62,467 nt of DNA from Kordia zhangzhouensis (GTDB taxonomy: Bacteria; Bacteroidota; Bacteroidia; Flavobacteriales; Flavobacteriaceae): NCBI RefSeq assembly GCF_001005305.1, contig NZ_LBMH01000015.1:1-62467 (forward strand). Reading direction: 5' to 3'. The position numbers and the translations under genes are program-made. The first letter of the stretch is position 1, and each line of letters begins with the position of its first letter. The notes under the pieces are model-generated. The model made no database searches and was not told the origin of the DNA. It worked only from the letters and a program-made list of their open reading frames with translations. Shown here piece by piece: positions 19,300 to 27,457 of this stretch.

Positions 19300-19680
19300 A
19301 TGATAAGTAAGTCAATTGCTCGTTTTACAATTGTACTCACAATACTTCTTGGAGTTGTTTTTGCAATCCATATATTCGTATTGCAATTTTTAGAACTTTC
19401 ATTATTTGAACATCAAATTGTCAAAGCCTATATAGTCAATTGGATATTAGCAGTAGTTATTTTTGTCTCATTGTTATTATTAAAGAAGAAATATAATGAT
19501 CAACTAGGGTTTATCTTTATGGCAGGCAGTCTGTTTAAATTTCTCTTCTTCTTTATCCTATTTTATCCAGAATATCATGCAGATTCAAAAATGCAAGGAA
19601 TTGAGTTTGCAACATTTTTTATTCCGTACAGCATTTCTCTGATTATTGAAACCTTAGCAGTGATTAAACTTCTTAAATAA
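19300..19680 (+). CDS. DUF6168 family membrane protein
   Basis: A 126-aa protein with four predicted transmembrane helices (about 8-29, 43-61, 68-88 and 103-124), starting two bases after the stop of the AtpZ/I gene. I recall this family (DUF6168) from flavobacterial ATP synthase loci. It may play the AtpI-like role of helping insert the c- or a-subunit, but that is inference from position. A hairpin terminator follows, so the sprE-side transcript appears to end here rather than read into atpB. Confidence 0.72.
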   Translation: MISKSIARFTIVLTILLGVVFAIHIFVLQFLELSLFEHQIVKAYIVNWILAVVIFVSLLLLKKKYNDQLGFIFMAGSLFKFLFFFILFYPEYHADSKMQGIEFATFFIPYSISLIIETLAVIKLLK

Positions 19681-19682
19681 AA

Positions 19683-19713
19683 AAGAACTGTATAGAATAC
19701 AGCTCTTTTTTTA
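19683..19713 (+). terminator. Terminator between DUF6168 and the small peptide gene
   Basis: AAGAACTGTA and TACAGCTCTT pair with one A-C mismatch around a five-base loop, followed by a T run. The convergent peptide gene ends at 19719. Confidence 0.75.
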
Positions 19714-19718
19714 ATAAT

Positions 19719-19904
19719 TTATGCACTTCCCGTTTCCCCAGGTTCCCCAGGTTCCCCAGGTTCTCCATCTCTTGGTGCTCCTCTTGACTTTAACCATTCA
19801 ATAAAATCATCCCATAGACCTCCACCTAAAACAGTTTGTTTAATCAGTGCATCATTTTCTAAATTAATTTCAGACATGAAATACTTAATTGATTTTCTTT
19901 TCAT
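19719..19904 (-). CDS. Small peptide with GGG motif and collagen-like Gly-Glu-Pro tail
   Basis: A 61-aa gene on the minus strand in the gap before atpB. The first 26 residues are charged and leader-like (MSEINLENDALIKQTVL). Then comes GGG at 27-29, an amphipathic aromatic stretch LWDDFIEWLKSRG, and a tail of three GEP triplets plus GET (47-58). A double-glycine after a short acidic/amphipathic leader resembles bacteriocin or RiPP precursors, and the Gly-X-Y tail resembles collagen. No modification enzyme or transporter lies nearby. The start could also be Met10. It could be a secreted peptide, a regulatory peptide or a chance ORF; the non-random repeat argues against chance. Confidence 0.5.
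   Translation of the reverse strand: MKRKSIKYFMSEINLENDALIKQTVLGGGLWDDFIEWLKSRGAPRDGEPGEPGEPGETGSA
19732..19767 (-). repeat. Four-unit 9-base tandem repeat encoding Gly-Glu-Pro
   Basis: Units at 19732-19740, 19741-19749, 19750-19758 and 19759-19767 differ by only one or two bases (plus-strand GTTTCCCCA, GGTTCCCCA twice, GGTTCTCCA). On the minus strand each encodes a Gly-X-Y triplet. Near-identity at synonymous positions suggests recent expansion by slippage. Confidence 0.85.
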
Positions 19905-20085
19905 TTTAATAAGTTTTTGATTTCTTTAAAAGTAAGAAAAAAAACTTTTTTAGGGTAAAAATATTATATAAGCGTTAATCATTTTTAAGAACGATTGATT
20001 TTTTGTGAATTGTTTTGTTCTGTTGAAAAAAAAGAGTTCTAATCTTTAAAATTGAAGTATAATAAAATAAACTTGGAAATAGTTT

Positions 20086-20113
20086 TTGTTTTTAAGAGAA
20101 AAACATACCTTTG
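20086..20113 (+). promoter_or_regulatory. Promoter of the ATP synthase operon
   Basis: TTG at 20086-20088, a 17-base spacer and TACCTTTG at 20106-20113 form a full Bacteroidota promoter. The leader to the atpB ATG at 20147 is about 30 bases. An in-frame TTG at 20111 overlaps the -7 element and is therefore not the start. Confidence 0.8.
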
Positions 20114-20146
20114 CACCGATTTTTAAGACACTATTATCTGTGCGAT

Positions 20147-21259
20147 ATGCGAAGAAAATTTTCAATTAAAAAAATTACTCTCTTACTATTTTTAGTATCG
20201 TTTGTTACTGTTGCTCAGCATCATGGAGACGAATCAGGACACCAAGAAGGTTCAACTGAAGTAACTTCGGAAGATGCTCAAAAGAAAAGTATCAAAGATT
20301 ACATCAACCATCACTTATTAGATTCGTATGATTTCGGATTGTATTCTTATACAAATGATCATGGCAAAAAAGTGCATGTTGGTTTTCCATTGCCAGTAAT
20401 TTTATGGGATGGTGGATTAAAAGTATTCTCTTCTTCAAAATTCCATCACGGAGAAGAAGTTGCCAAAGTAGGTGATAATTATTACAAAATGTATCACAAC
20501 AAAATCTACAAAACAGATGCAGAAGGAACTATGAATTTTGAGGAGGGAGATCATGACCATCCTACAAATGCAAAGCCTTTGGATTTTTCAATCACTAAAA
20601 ATGTAGTATTTATATTCTTAGTGAGTTTGTTGATGTTTGTGGTATTTTCTCGAATGGCAAAATCATACAAAAAGAACCCTGTGCCTAAAGGAATAGGGCG
20701 TTTCTTAGAGCCAATTATTCTATATGTTAGAGATGATATTGCGATTCCAAATATTGGAAAGAAGCACTATAAAAAATATATGGGGTACTTATTGACAGTA
20801 TTTTTCTTTGTATGGATTATCAACTTACTAGGATTAACTCCGTTAGGAGTGAACGTTACCAATAATATCGCAGTTACATTTGCCTTAGCATTGATTACAT
20901 ACTTAATCACAACATTTACGGCTAACAAAAATTACTGGGGACATATTTTCTGGATGCCTGGTGTGCCGTGGCCAATGAAAATTATTTTGGCTCCAATAGA
21001 ACTTTTAGGGACATTTATTAAACCATTTTCATTAATGATTCGTTTGTATGCAAATATTACAGCAGGTCACGTTGTATTGATGAGTATTATTGGACTAATG
21101 TTCTTATTTAAAAACTGGTTAGGAAGCTCACTTTCTTTCGGATTGGCATTTGCGTTATCTCTGTTAGAATTATTAGTAGCTGCTTTGCAAGCATATATTT
21201 TCACAATGTTATCAGCATTGTATTTCGGGTCGGCAGTTGAAGAACACCATGACCACTAA
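20147..21259 (+). CDS. atpB: ATP synthase Fo subunit a
   Basis: 370 aa. It has the long N-terminal extension common in Bacteroidota: a signal-like segment ending at TVAQ, then a His-rich periplasmic stretch. About six transmembrane helices follow. The essential stator arginine lies in LMIRLYANITAGH, and the helix with LLELLVAALQAYIF is the conserved partner segment. Subunit a forms the two proton half-channels against the c-ring. It is first in the atpBEFHAG operon, under its own promoter. Confidence 0.96.
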   Translation: MRRKFSIKKITLLLFLVSFVTVAQHHGDESGHQEGSTEVTSEDAQKKSIKDYINHHLLDSYDFGLYSYTNDHGKKVHVGFPLPVILWDGGLKVFSSSKFHHGEEVAKVGDNYYKMYHNKIYKTDAEGTMNFEEGDHDHPTNAKPLDFSITKNVVFIFLVSLLMFVVFSRMAKSYKKNPVPKGIGRFLEPIILYVRDDIAIPNIGKKHYKKYMGYLLTVFFFVWIINLLGLTPLGVNVTNNIAVTFALALITYLITTFTANKNYWGHIFWMPGVPWPMKIILAPIELLGTFIKPFSLMIRLYANITAGHVVLMSIIGLMFLFKNWLGSSLSFGLAFALSLLELLVAALQAYIFTMLSALYFGSAVEEHHDH

Positions 21260-21292
21260 AAATTGAATGTTTAATTATTAAATATATATATT

Positions 21293-21484
21293 ATGACAAT
21301 TCCAAACATTGTAGGAGCAGGTTTAATCGTTATCGGTGCTGGTTTAGGTATTGGTAAGATTGGTGGATCAGCAATGGACGCTATTGCACGTCAACCAGAA
21401 GCTTCTGGAAAAATCCAAACAGCTATGCTTATTGCAGCAGCACTTATTGAAGGTATTGGATTTGCAGCGTTATTCGCAGCATAA
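21293..21484 (+). CDS. atpE: ATP synthase Fo subunit c
   Basis: A 63-aa two-helix hairpin. The first helix is Gly-rich (GAGLIVIGAGLGIG), the polar loop holds ARQPEA, and the second helix contains ALIEGIGF with the proton-carrying glutamate. Nothing visible suggests a sodium-binding type, but ion specificity cannot be settled from motifs alone. The gene lies 33 bases after atpB. Confidence 0.96.
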   Translation: MTIPNIVGAGLIVIGAGLGIGKIGGSAMDAIARQPEASGKIQTAMLIAAALIEGIGFAALFAA

Positions 21485-21577
21485 TGACTAAAATTATAGC
21501 TGCAACGGTTGGTTGTAGCTATAATTTATTCTGTATTTATAAAAAGAAAAATATAATAGTATTTTATATCATATATC

Positions 21578-22078
21578 ATGGAGAAGTTAATTAGTGAGTT
21601 TTCTTTTGGATTGTTTTTTTGGCAATTATTCCTTTTTATAGGATTAGTATTATTGCTATGGAAATTTGCATGGAAACCTATTTTGGAAGCTGTAAATGGC
21701 AGAGAAGAAGGGATTAAAAATGCGTTGGCATCAGCTGAAAATGCAAAAAAAGAAATGCAAAATCTTCAAGCAGATAACGAAAAGTTGTTGAAAGAAGCAC
21801 GTGCAGAAAGAGAGGCAATGCTAAAAGAAGCACGTGAGATCAAAGAAAAAATGATCGCAGATGCTAAAGAAGAAGCACAAGTGCAAGCAGGAAAAATGAT
21901 TGCTCAAGCTGAAGAAAGCATTCGAAGTGAAAAGCAAGCTGCTTTGGCAGAATTAAAAAATCAAGTGGCAACAATCTCTGTTGAAATTGCAGAAAAAGTA
22001 GTTCACGCTGAATTGGCAGACAAGGACAAGCAATTATCATTAGTTGATAAAATGCTGAACGACGTTACATTAAATTAA
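21578..22078 (+). CDS. atpF: ATP synthase Fo subunit b
   Basis: 166 aa: one N-terminal transmembrane helix (about 10-29, FFWQLFLFIGLVLLLW) followed by a long Ala/Glu/Lys-rich alpha-helical coil that dimerises as the peripheral stalk. It lies ten bases before atpH. Confidence 0.95.
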   Translation: MEKLISEFSFGLFFWQLFLFIGLVLLLWKFAWKPILEAVNGREEGIKNALASAENAKKEMQNLQADNEKLLKEARAEREAMLKEAREIKEKMIADAKEEAQVQAGKMIAQAEESIRSEKQAALAELKNQVATISVEIAEKVVHAELADKDKQLSLVDKMLNDVTLN

Positions 22079-22088
22079 TTAGCACACA

Positions 22089-22625
22089 ATGGCAGGATCT
22101 AGAGCAGCAATACGTTACGCAAAAGCAACCTTGGCATTAGCACAAGATCAAAATGCTGGAGAAGCGGTTGCAAAAGATATGGATAGCATCGTAAAAACTG
22201 TAGCTGAAAGCAAAGATTTACGACTGATGCTCAATAGTCCTATCGTAAAGCAAGAAATCAAAAAAGCGGCGTTACAAGAAATATTCAAAGAAGTTCATTC
22301 TGTTACAGAAGGATTAATTGATATTCTAGTAAGCAACAAACGTGTTGAATTATTAGGTGACGTTGCTGCACAATACAGTACTTTATTCGATGCGTCTCAA
22401 GGAAAAGAAAAAGCAGTAGTAACTACAGCAGTTCCTTTAACAGACGATCTTAGAACAAAAGTATTGCAAAAAGTAAAGGACTTGACAGGAAATCAAGTGA
22501 CAATTGAAAATAAAATCGACGAAAGTATCATAGGAGGATTTATTTTACGTGTAGGTGACTTACAGTATAATGCAAGTATCGCCAATCAATTAAATGCACT
22601 AAAAAGGTCTTTCTCTCAAAATTAA
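22089..22625 (+). CDS. atpH: ATP synthase F1 subunit delta
   Basis: 178 aa, with the OSCP/delta layout: an N-terminal helical bundle beginning RAAIRYAKA, and a C-terminal domain with IDESIIGGFILRVGD. It joins the peripheral stalk to the top of the F1 alpha subunits. It lies twelve bases before atpA. Confidence 0.95.
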   Translation: MAGSRAAIRYAKATLALAQDQNAGEAVAKDMDSIVKTVAESKDLRLMLNSPIVKQEIKKAALQEIFKEVHSVTEGLIDILVSNKRVELLGDVAAQYSTLFDASQGKEKAVVTTAVPLTDDLRTKVLQKVKDLTGNQVTIENKIDESIIGGFILRVGDLQYNASIANQLNALKRSFSQN

Positions 22626-22637
22626 ATACTAAATAAA

Positions 22638-24215
22638 ATGGCAGAAGTAAAAGCTGCTGAGGTATCAGCAATATTAAAAAAGCAACTATCAGGATTTGAA
22701 GCAACTGCTTCACTTGATGAAGTTGGAACTGTACTACAAGTAGGTGATGGTATCGCTCGTGTTTACGGATTAGCTAATGCTCAATATGGAGAATTAGTAG
22801 AATTCGAAACAGGAATGGAAGGTATCGTATTGAACCTTGAAGAAGATAATGTTGGTGTGGTATTATTAGGTCCTTCTAAAGAAATTAAAGAAGGTGACAC
22901 GGTAAAACGTACACAACGTATCGCTTCTATCAAGGTAGGAGAAGAAATGGTAGGACGTGTAGTGGATACCTTAGGAAATCCTATTGATGGTAAAGGACCA
23001 ATTGGAGGTGATCTATATGAGATGCCTTTAGAGCGTAAAGCACCAGGAGTTATCTTCCGTCAGCCAGTAAACGAACCGTTACAAACAGGAATCAAATCAA
23101 TCGATGCGATGATTCCAGTAGGTAGAGGTCAACGTGAGTTGGTAATTGGTGACCGTCAAACAGGAAAAACAACCGTTTGTATCGATACAATTCTAAACCA
23201 AAAAGAATTTTATGATGCAGGTGAGCCAGTATTTTGTATTTATGTAGCAGTTGGACAAAAAGCATCAACTGTAGCAAACATTGCAAAAACATTAGAAGAC
23301 AAAGGAGCATTAGCGTATACAGTTATTGTAGCAGCAAATGCATCAGATCCTGCTCCAATGCAGGTATATGCACCATTTGCAGGAGCAGCAATCGGAGAAT
23401 ATTTCCGTGATACAGGTCGTCCAGCTTTAATCGTATATGATGATTTATCAAAACAAGCGGTAGCATACCGTGAGGTATCGTTATTATTACGTCGTCCACC
23501 AGGACGTGAGGCGTATCCTGGAGACGTTTTCTACTTACACTCAAGATTATTAGAGCGTGCAGCAAAAGTAATCGCTGATGATGATATCGCTAAGAACATG
23601 AACGATTTGCCAGAATCATTAAAGCCAATCGTAAAAGGTGGAGGATCATTAACAGCATTACCAATCATTGAAACACAAGCAGGTGACGTATCAGCATATA
23701 TCCCAACAAACGTAATTTCGATTACGGATGGACAGATTTTCTTAGAATCTGACTTATTCAACTCTGGTGTGCGTCCAGCGATTAACGTAGGTATTTCAGT
23801 ATCACGTGTAGGAGGTTCGGCGCAGATTAAGTCTATGAAAAAAGTAGCAGGTACTCTAAAACTTGACCAAGCTCAGTTCCGTGAATTAGAAGCATTCGCA
23901 AAATTTGGTTCTGACTTAGATGCAGCGACATTAAATGTAATTGAAAAAGGAAAACGTAACGTTGAAATCCTTAAGCAAGCACAAAATGATCCATATACAG
24001 TTGAGGATCAAGTTGCAATCATTTATGCAGGTTCTAAAAACCTATTAAGAGATGTTCCTGTTGAAAAAGTAAAAGAGTTCGAAAGAGACTTCTTAGAGTT
24101 CTTAAATACAAAACACAGAAATATTTTAGATACCTTAAAAGCAGGAAAATTAACAGACGAAGTTACAGACACATTAACAAAAGTTTGTAAAGAGATGTCT
24201 GCGAAATACAATTAG
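22638..24215 (+). CDS. atpA: ATP synthase F1 subunit alpha
   Basis: 525 aa. It has the N-terminal beta-barrel, a Walker A GDRQTGKT in the central nucleotide-binding domain, the signature [17 protein letters not shown], and the helical C-terminal domain. Alpha subunits carry non-catalytic nucleotide sites; the catalytic beta subunit gene (atpD) is not in the window, as is usual in Bacteroidota where atpD-atpC sit elsewhere. A 122-base spacer with two hairpins separates it from atpG. Confidence 0.97.
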   Translation: MAEVKAAEVSAILKKQLSGFEATASLDEVGTVLQVGDGIARVYGLANAQYGELVEFETGMEGIVLNLEEDNVGVVLLGPSKEIKEGDTVKRTQRIASIKVGEEMVGRVVDTLGNPIDGKGPIGGDLYEMPLERKAPGVIFRQPVNEPLQTGIKSIDAMIPVGRGQRELVIGDRQTGKTTVCIDTILNQKEFYDAGEPVFCIYVAVGQKASTVANIAKTLEDKGALAYTVIVAANASDPAPMQVYAPFAGAAIGEYFRDTGRPALIVYDDLSKQAVAYREVSLLLRRPPGREAYPGDVFYLHSRLLERAAKVIADDDIAKNMNDLPESLKPIVKGGGSLTALPIIETQAGDVSAYIPTNVISITDGQIFLESDLFNSGVRPAINVGISVSRVGGSAQIKSMKKVAGTLKLDQAQFRELEAFAKFGSDLDAATLNVIEKGKRNVEILKQAQNDPYTVEDQVAIIYAGSKNLLRDVPVEKVKEFERDFLEFLNTKHRNILDTLKAGKLTDEVTDTLTKVCKEMSAKYN

Positions 24216-24228
24216 TAATTAGTATTGA

Positions 24229-24320
24229 GTACAAAGTATTGAGACAGCTCAGTATTTTGTACTTTTCAACATAAAAATATGATATTGAGTGTTAGCTATC
24301 TCAATACTAACAACTCAATA
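24229..24320 (+). repeat. Two hairpins built from AGTATTGAG repeats in the atpA-atpG spacer
   Basis: The first hairpin has 15-base arms at 24229-24243 and 24248-24262 with two G-U wobbles and a four-base loop. The second pairs 24283-24295 with 24307-24320, with one bulged A. The region is made largely of copies of TATTGAG and its complement. It has no T run and sits inside an operon, so it is more likely an mRNA processing or stability element, or a mobile repeat, than a terminator. Confidence 0.7.
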
Positions 24321-24337
24321 CTCAATACTAAAAACAA

Positions 24338-25198
24338 ATGGCAAACTTAAAAGAAATACGTAATAGAATTAGTTCTGTAAAATCAACAATGCAGATTACT
24401 AGTGCCATGAAAATGGTTTCTGCAGCTAAGTTGAAAAAAGCACAAGACGCAATTACAGCAATGCGCCCATATGCTAATAAACTTACAGAATTACTACAAA
24501 GTTTAAGTGCTACACTTGATGCAGATAGCGGAAGCAAATTTGCAGAACAACGTGAAGTAAATAAAGTACTTTTAGTAGCTATTACATCTAATAGAGGATT
24601 GTGCGGGGCATTTAACTCTAACATCATCAAACAATCAAATCACTTGATTAATAATGTATATGCTGGTAAGCAAGTAGATGTATTGTCAATTGGAAAAAAA
24701 GGAAATGATATTCTTTCTAAAAACAATACAATTGTTGCAAATCACAGTGACATTTTTGATAATTTGAACTTTGCAAACGTAGAAGTAGTTGCACAAAAAT
24801 TAATGAATTTATTTGAAAACGGTTCGTATGATAAAATCGAAATTGTTTATAATAAATTTAAAAATGCGGCAACTCAAGCTGTGATGACCGAGCAATTCTT
24901 GCCAATTGTACCTATGGCTTCCGATACGAATGTTCAATCAGATTATATCTTTGAACCATCTAAAGAAGAAATTGTAGAAGGATTAATTCCTAAGTCATTG
25001 AAGACACAACTGTTCAAAGCAATCAGAGATTCGTTTGCAAGCGAGCACGGAGCACGTATGACAGCAATGCATAAGGCAACCGACAACGCTGCAGAATTGA
25101 GAGATTCATTAACGTTGACGTACAACAAAGCACGTCAAGCAGCCATTACCAACGAAATCTTAGAAATTGTTGGTGGAGCGGAAGCTTTAAATAACTAA
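24338..25198 (+). CDS. atpG: ATP synthase F1 subunit gamma
   Basis: 286 aa. The N- and C-terminal helices form the rotating central shaft: MANLKEIRNRISSVKST at the start and TNEILEIVGGAEAL at the end, with the SNRGLCGAFN motif in the middle domain. It completes the atpBEFHAG set and is followed by a REP-like hairpin and a terminator. Confidence 0.96.
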   Translation: MANLKEIRNRISSVKSTMQITSAMKMVSAAKLKKAQDAITAMRPYANKLTELLQSLSATLDADSGSKFAEQREVNKVLLVAITSNRGLCGAFNSNIIKQSNHLINNVYAGKQVDVLSIGKKGNDILSKNNTIVANHSDIFDNLNFANVEVVAQKLMNLFENGSYDKIEIVYNKFKNAATQAVMTEQFLPIVPMASDTNVQSDYIFEPSKEEIVEGLIPKSLKTQLFKAIRDSFASEHGARMTAMHKATDNAAELRDSLTLTYNKARQAAITNEILEIVGGAEALNN

Positions 25199-25206
25199 AA
25201 TAATAG

Positions 25207-25232
25207 GTACACTGAGCGGAGTCGAAGTGTAC
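25207..25232. repeat. REP-like palindromic hairpin after atpG
   Basis: GTACACT and AGTGTAC (7-base arms) enclose a GAGCGGAGTCGA core. The core ACTGAGCGGAGTCGAAGT is a sequence I know as a recurrent intergenic hairpin in Bacteroidota genomes. A related copy lies at 26840-26861 inside a coding region. Confidence 0.7.
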
Positions 25233-25248
25233 TACATATAAAAATAAA

Positions 25249-25274
25249 AGCCTCATGGAAACATGAGGTTTTTT
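25249..25274 (+). terminator. Terminator of the atp operon
   Basis: CCTCATG and CATGAGG pair around a four-base loop, with an A-rich lead and a T run. Confidence 0.9.
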
Positions 25275-25291
25275 GTTTTTCATACCATTAG

Positions 25292-25400
25292 ATTCGTCAT
25301 TACGAGGAAGCATGACGAAGTAATCTGCCAAAATCACATTTCAGACTCGTATTTGAAACCAACAGATTGCCGCAAATTTTTCAAATTCCCGCAATGATAT
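25292..25400. repeat. Degenerate intergenic repeat of the CGTCATTGCGAGG type
   Basis: It begins CGTCATTACGAGGA and includes GACGAAGTAATCTG. It ends with CAGATTGC and TCCCGCAATGATA, which are imperfect inverted copies of the beginning. This resembles a short non-autonomous repeat found many times in Bacteroidota genomes. It has no ORF. Confidence 0.55.
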
Positions 25401-25550
25401 CTCAAAACCCAAACGTCAAATAGAGTAGCAAATTGAAGATTCATTATATCAAAAGGTACCCATAACTACAAAAACACACTTTAAAATATAATTTTTATCG
25501 AAAAAAACACGTTAAAACACAAAGTAAATTTTTACAAAACCGCCATTTTA

Positions 25551-25558
25551 TATCTTTG
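25551..25558 (+). promoter_or_regulatory. -7 element of the AraC-TPR regulator gene at 25579
   Basis: TATCTTTG matches TAnnTTTG exactly. It ends 20 bases before the ATG. Confidence 0.6.
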
Positions 25559-25578
25559 CAAAAACCGATACAAACTTC

Positions 25579-27276
25579 ATGAATCCAAAATCCCCTTTTG
25601 TCCTCTTTCTTTTTTGCTGTCTTAGTTTGAATATGTTGCTGAATGCGCAAACGCAAATTGATTCTTTGGCGAAGTATAGTTATGAGGAGTTGAAAGAATC
25701 AATAGATGAAAATGAATACACAGATATTGAACGTTCTAAACTTTATACTTTAGGGTATTTATTAAAAGCAAAAAAAGAAAAAAACAAAATACAAATAGCA
25801 GAAGCCTACTATCTATTAGCTGTATTTAATAGTGACAGTGTAGCATTAAAATATTCTGATAGCATCATAAGCATTACTAAAAACATTAAAGGTCATGAAA
25901 AATTTCCAGCTATAGGCTATTATTTTAAAGGATATTGCTTGTATGTGTTTGGAAAAAATCAAGAATCATTAAATAATTATTTTCTAGCTCTTAAATACTT
26001 AGAAGTCAATAGAAATATTAGGTTAGAGATTGATACTAGGATGTCTATAATAGCTTTAATGAGTAACTGGAAAGACACAAAAGAAGTAGTAAAAAATAAT
26101 GAAGAACTTGTTCTATTTCTTGAGCGAATTAAGGATAAAAATGTTCATTATAGAAATCGGTATTTAACAGCTATATATAATTTATCATTGTCATATTTTG
26201 GAATTAATGAGTACCGTAAGGGTTTATTAAATGTTAAAAAGGGAATAGAGGAAATAAGTAAAGCCAAAGACACTATTGAGTACTATGATTTCGTTTGTGT
26301 AGCAGGAACTGCTCAATACTATTTAAAAAATTATAAAGCAGCAATTGATAGTTCTTTGATTGCATTGCCACATTTAAAAGGAACTAAACTAGCCATGAGG
26401 TATTATTACTTAGCTAAAAGCTACAATAAACTCAACCAACTAGAAAAAGCCCAATTCCACTTCCTAAAAACAGATTCTATCTATCAAGCCACCAAAGATG
26501 TTTTCCCAGAAATGCGAGATGCGTATGAACATATTATCGAATATTATAAAAGTAAAAATGATGTGCAGAATCAAATAAAATACTATGACCGTTTGATAGC
26601 AGTGGATAAAGTTATTGATTCTACGTATACCTATGTAACAGAAACCGTTAACAAAAAATTTGACACGCCACAAGCCATCGCCGAGCGCAATCGCTTAGTA
26701 GAAGAAGCCAAAGCCAAGGAGAGTTCTTGGAAATACAGTTTTGCCGCCATTAGTGTTATTCTGTTGGTCATTTTAGGTGTGTTGGTCGCGGCGTTTCGCC
26801 GTCAGAAATATTATAAAAAACGTTTTGAAAATATTATGAGCATTGAGCAGAGTCGAAATGCGCTTAATCAAACAAAAGAAAAAGAAACGTCTAAAAAGAA
26901 AGACATTGACGTTCCCGAAGAAATCGTAGAATCCATTTTACAACAATTAGAAACATTTGAAGTATCCCAAAAATTTACCAAACAAATTTCATTAACAGAA
27001 CTTGCCAAAAAACTTGGAACAAACCCAAAATACCTGTCCAAAGTCATTAACGGACACTATCAAAAAAACTTCAGTACTTACATTAACGAATTACGTATTG
27101 AGTATGTCATTTCCAAACTAAAAGAAGATTCCAAATTTAGAAATTATACCATCAAAGCCATTGGGAAAGAAGCAGGTTTCGGAAATACAGAATCTTTTTC
27201 CAAAGCATTTCAAAAAACCACAGGAATCAATGTTTCCTACTTTATCAATCAGCTACAGAAACGGTTGGAGAGTTAA
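25579..27276 (+). CDS. TPR-transmembrane-AraC regulator
   Basis: 565 aa. A signal peptide (cut near LNAQ) precedes a long TPR-like helical sensor region (about 50-350). A single transmembrane helix (about 389-410, YSFAAISVILLVILGVLV) leads to a cytoplasmic coil and an AraC-type double helix-turn-helix (about 455-560), with LAKKLGTNPKYLSKVIN and AGFGNTESFSKAFQKTTG. The layout puts a TPR sensor outside the inner membrane and a DNA-binding domain inside. The ligand and targets are unknown. A REP-like palindrome (26840-26861) lies within its coding sequence, just after the membrane helix. Two related regulators lie near 58 and 60 kb. Confidence 0.85.
   Translation: MNPKSPFVLFLFCCLSLNMLLNAQTQIDSLAKYSYEELKESIDENEYTDIERSKLYTLGYLLKAKKEKNKIQIAEAYYLLAVFNSDSVALKYSDSIISITKNIKGHEKFPAIGYYFKGYCLYVFGKNQESLNNYFLALKYLEVNRNIRLEIDTRMSIIALMSNWKDTKEVVKNNEELVLFLERIKDKNVHYRNRYLTAIYNLSLSYFGINEYRKGLLNVKKGIEEISKAKDTIEYYDFVCVAGTAQYYLKNYKAAIDSSLIALPHLKGTKLAMRYYYLAKSYNKLNQLEKAQFHFLKTDSIYQATKDVFPEMRDAYEHIIEYYKSKNDVQNQIKYYDRLIAVDKVIDSTYTYVTETVNKKFDTPQAIAERNRLVEEAKAKESSWKYSFAAISVILLVILGVLVAAFRRQKYYKKRFENIMSIEQSRNALNQTKEKETSKKKDIDVPEEIVESILQQLETFEVSQKFTKQISLTELAKKLGTNPKYLSKVINGHYQKNFSTYINELRIEYVISKLKEDSKFRNYTIKAIGKEAGFGNTESFSKAFQKTTGINVSYFINQLQKRLES
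26840..26861. repeat. Copy of the REP-like hairpin inside a coding region
   Basis: CATTGAGCAGAGTCGAAATG shares 17 of 20 bases with the hairpin after atpG (25210-25229). Two of the three differences are a paired C-G to T-A swap that keeps the stem. It encodes the linker SIEQSRNA between the membrane helix and the HTH domain of the regulator. Confidence 0.6.
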
Positions 27277-27457
27277 GTAGTAGTGAGATGTTAGTAGTGA
27301 GTATTGAGAAGTTGCAAGGAATATTTGGGAAAATTACTTTTTAAGAGTCAAGAGCCAAAAAATCAAAAATCTACAATCGTACATCAAAAAACCGTACATC
27401 AAAGTGTAACATTTCTAAAAAACGGTATCTAAAGGGAAAATCAAAAAAACAAACAGT

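Larger units (their letters stand above)
25199..25578. other. 380-base gap after atpG: REP-like hairpin, terminator, degenerate repeat, regulator promoter
   Basis: In order the gap holds a palindromic REP-like repeat, the atp operon terminator, an approximately 110-base degenerate intergenic repeat with imperfect inverted ends, and the -7 element of the next regulator. No coding region is seen. Confidence 0.7.
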
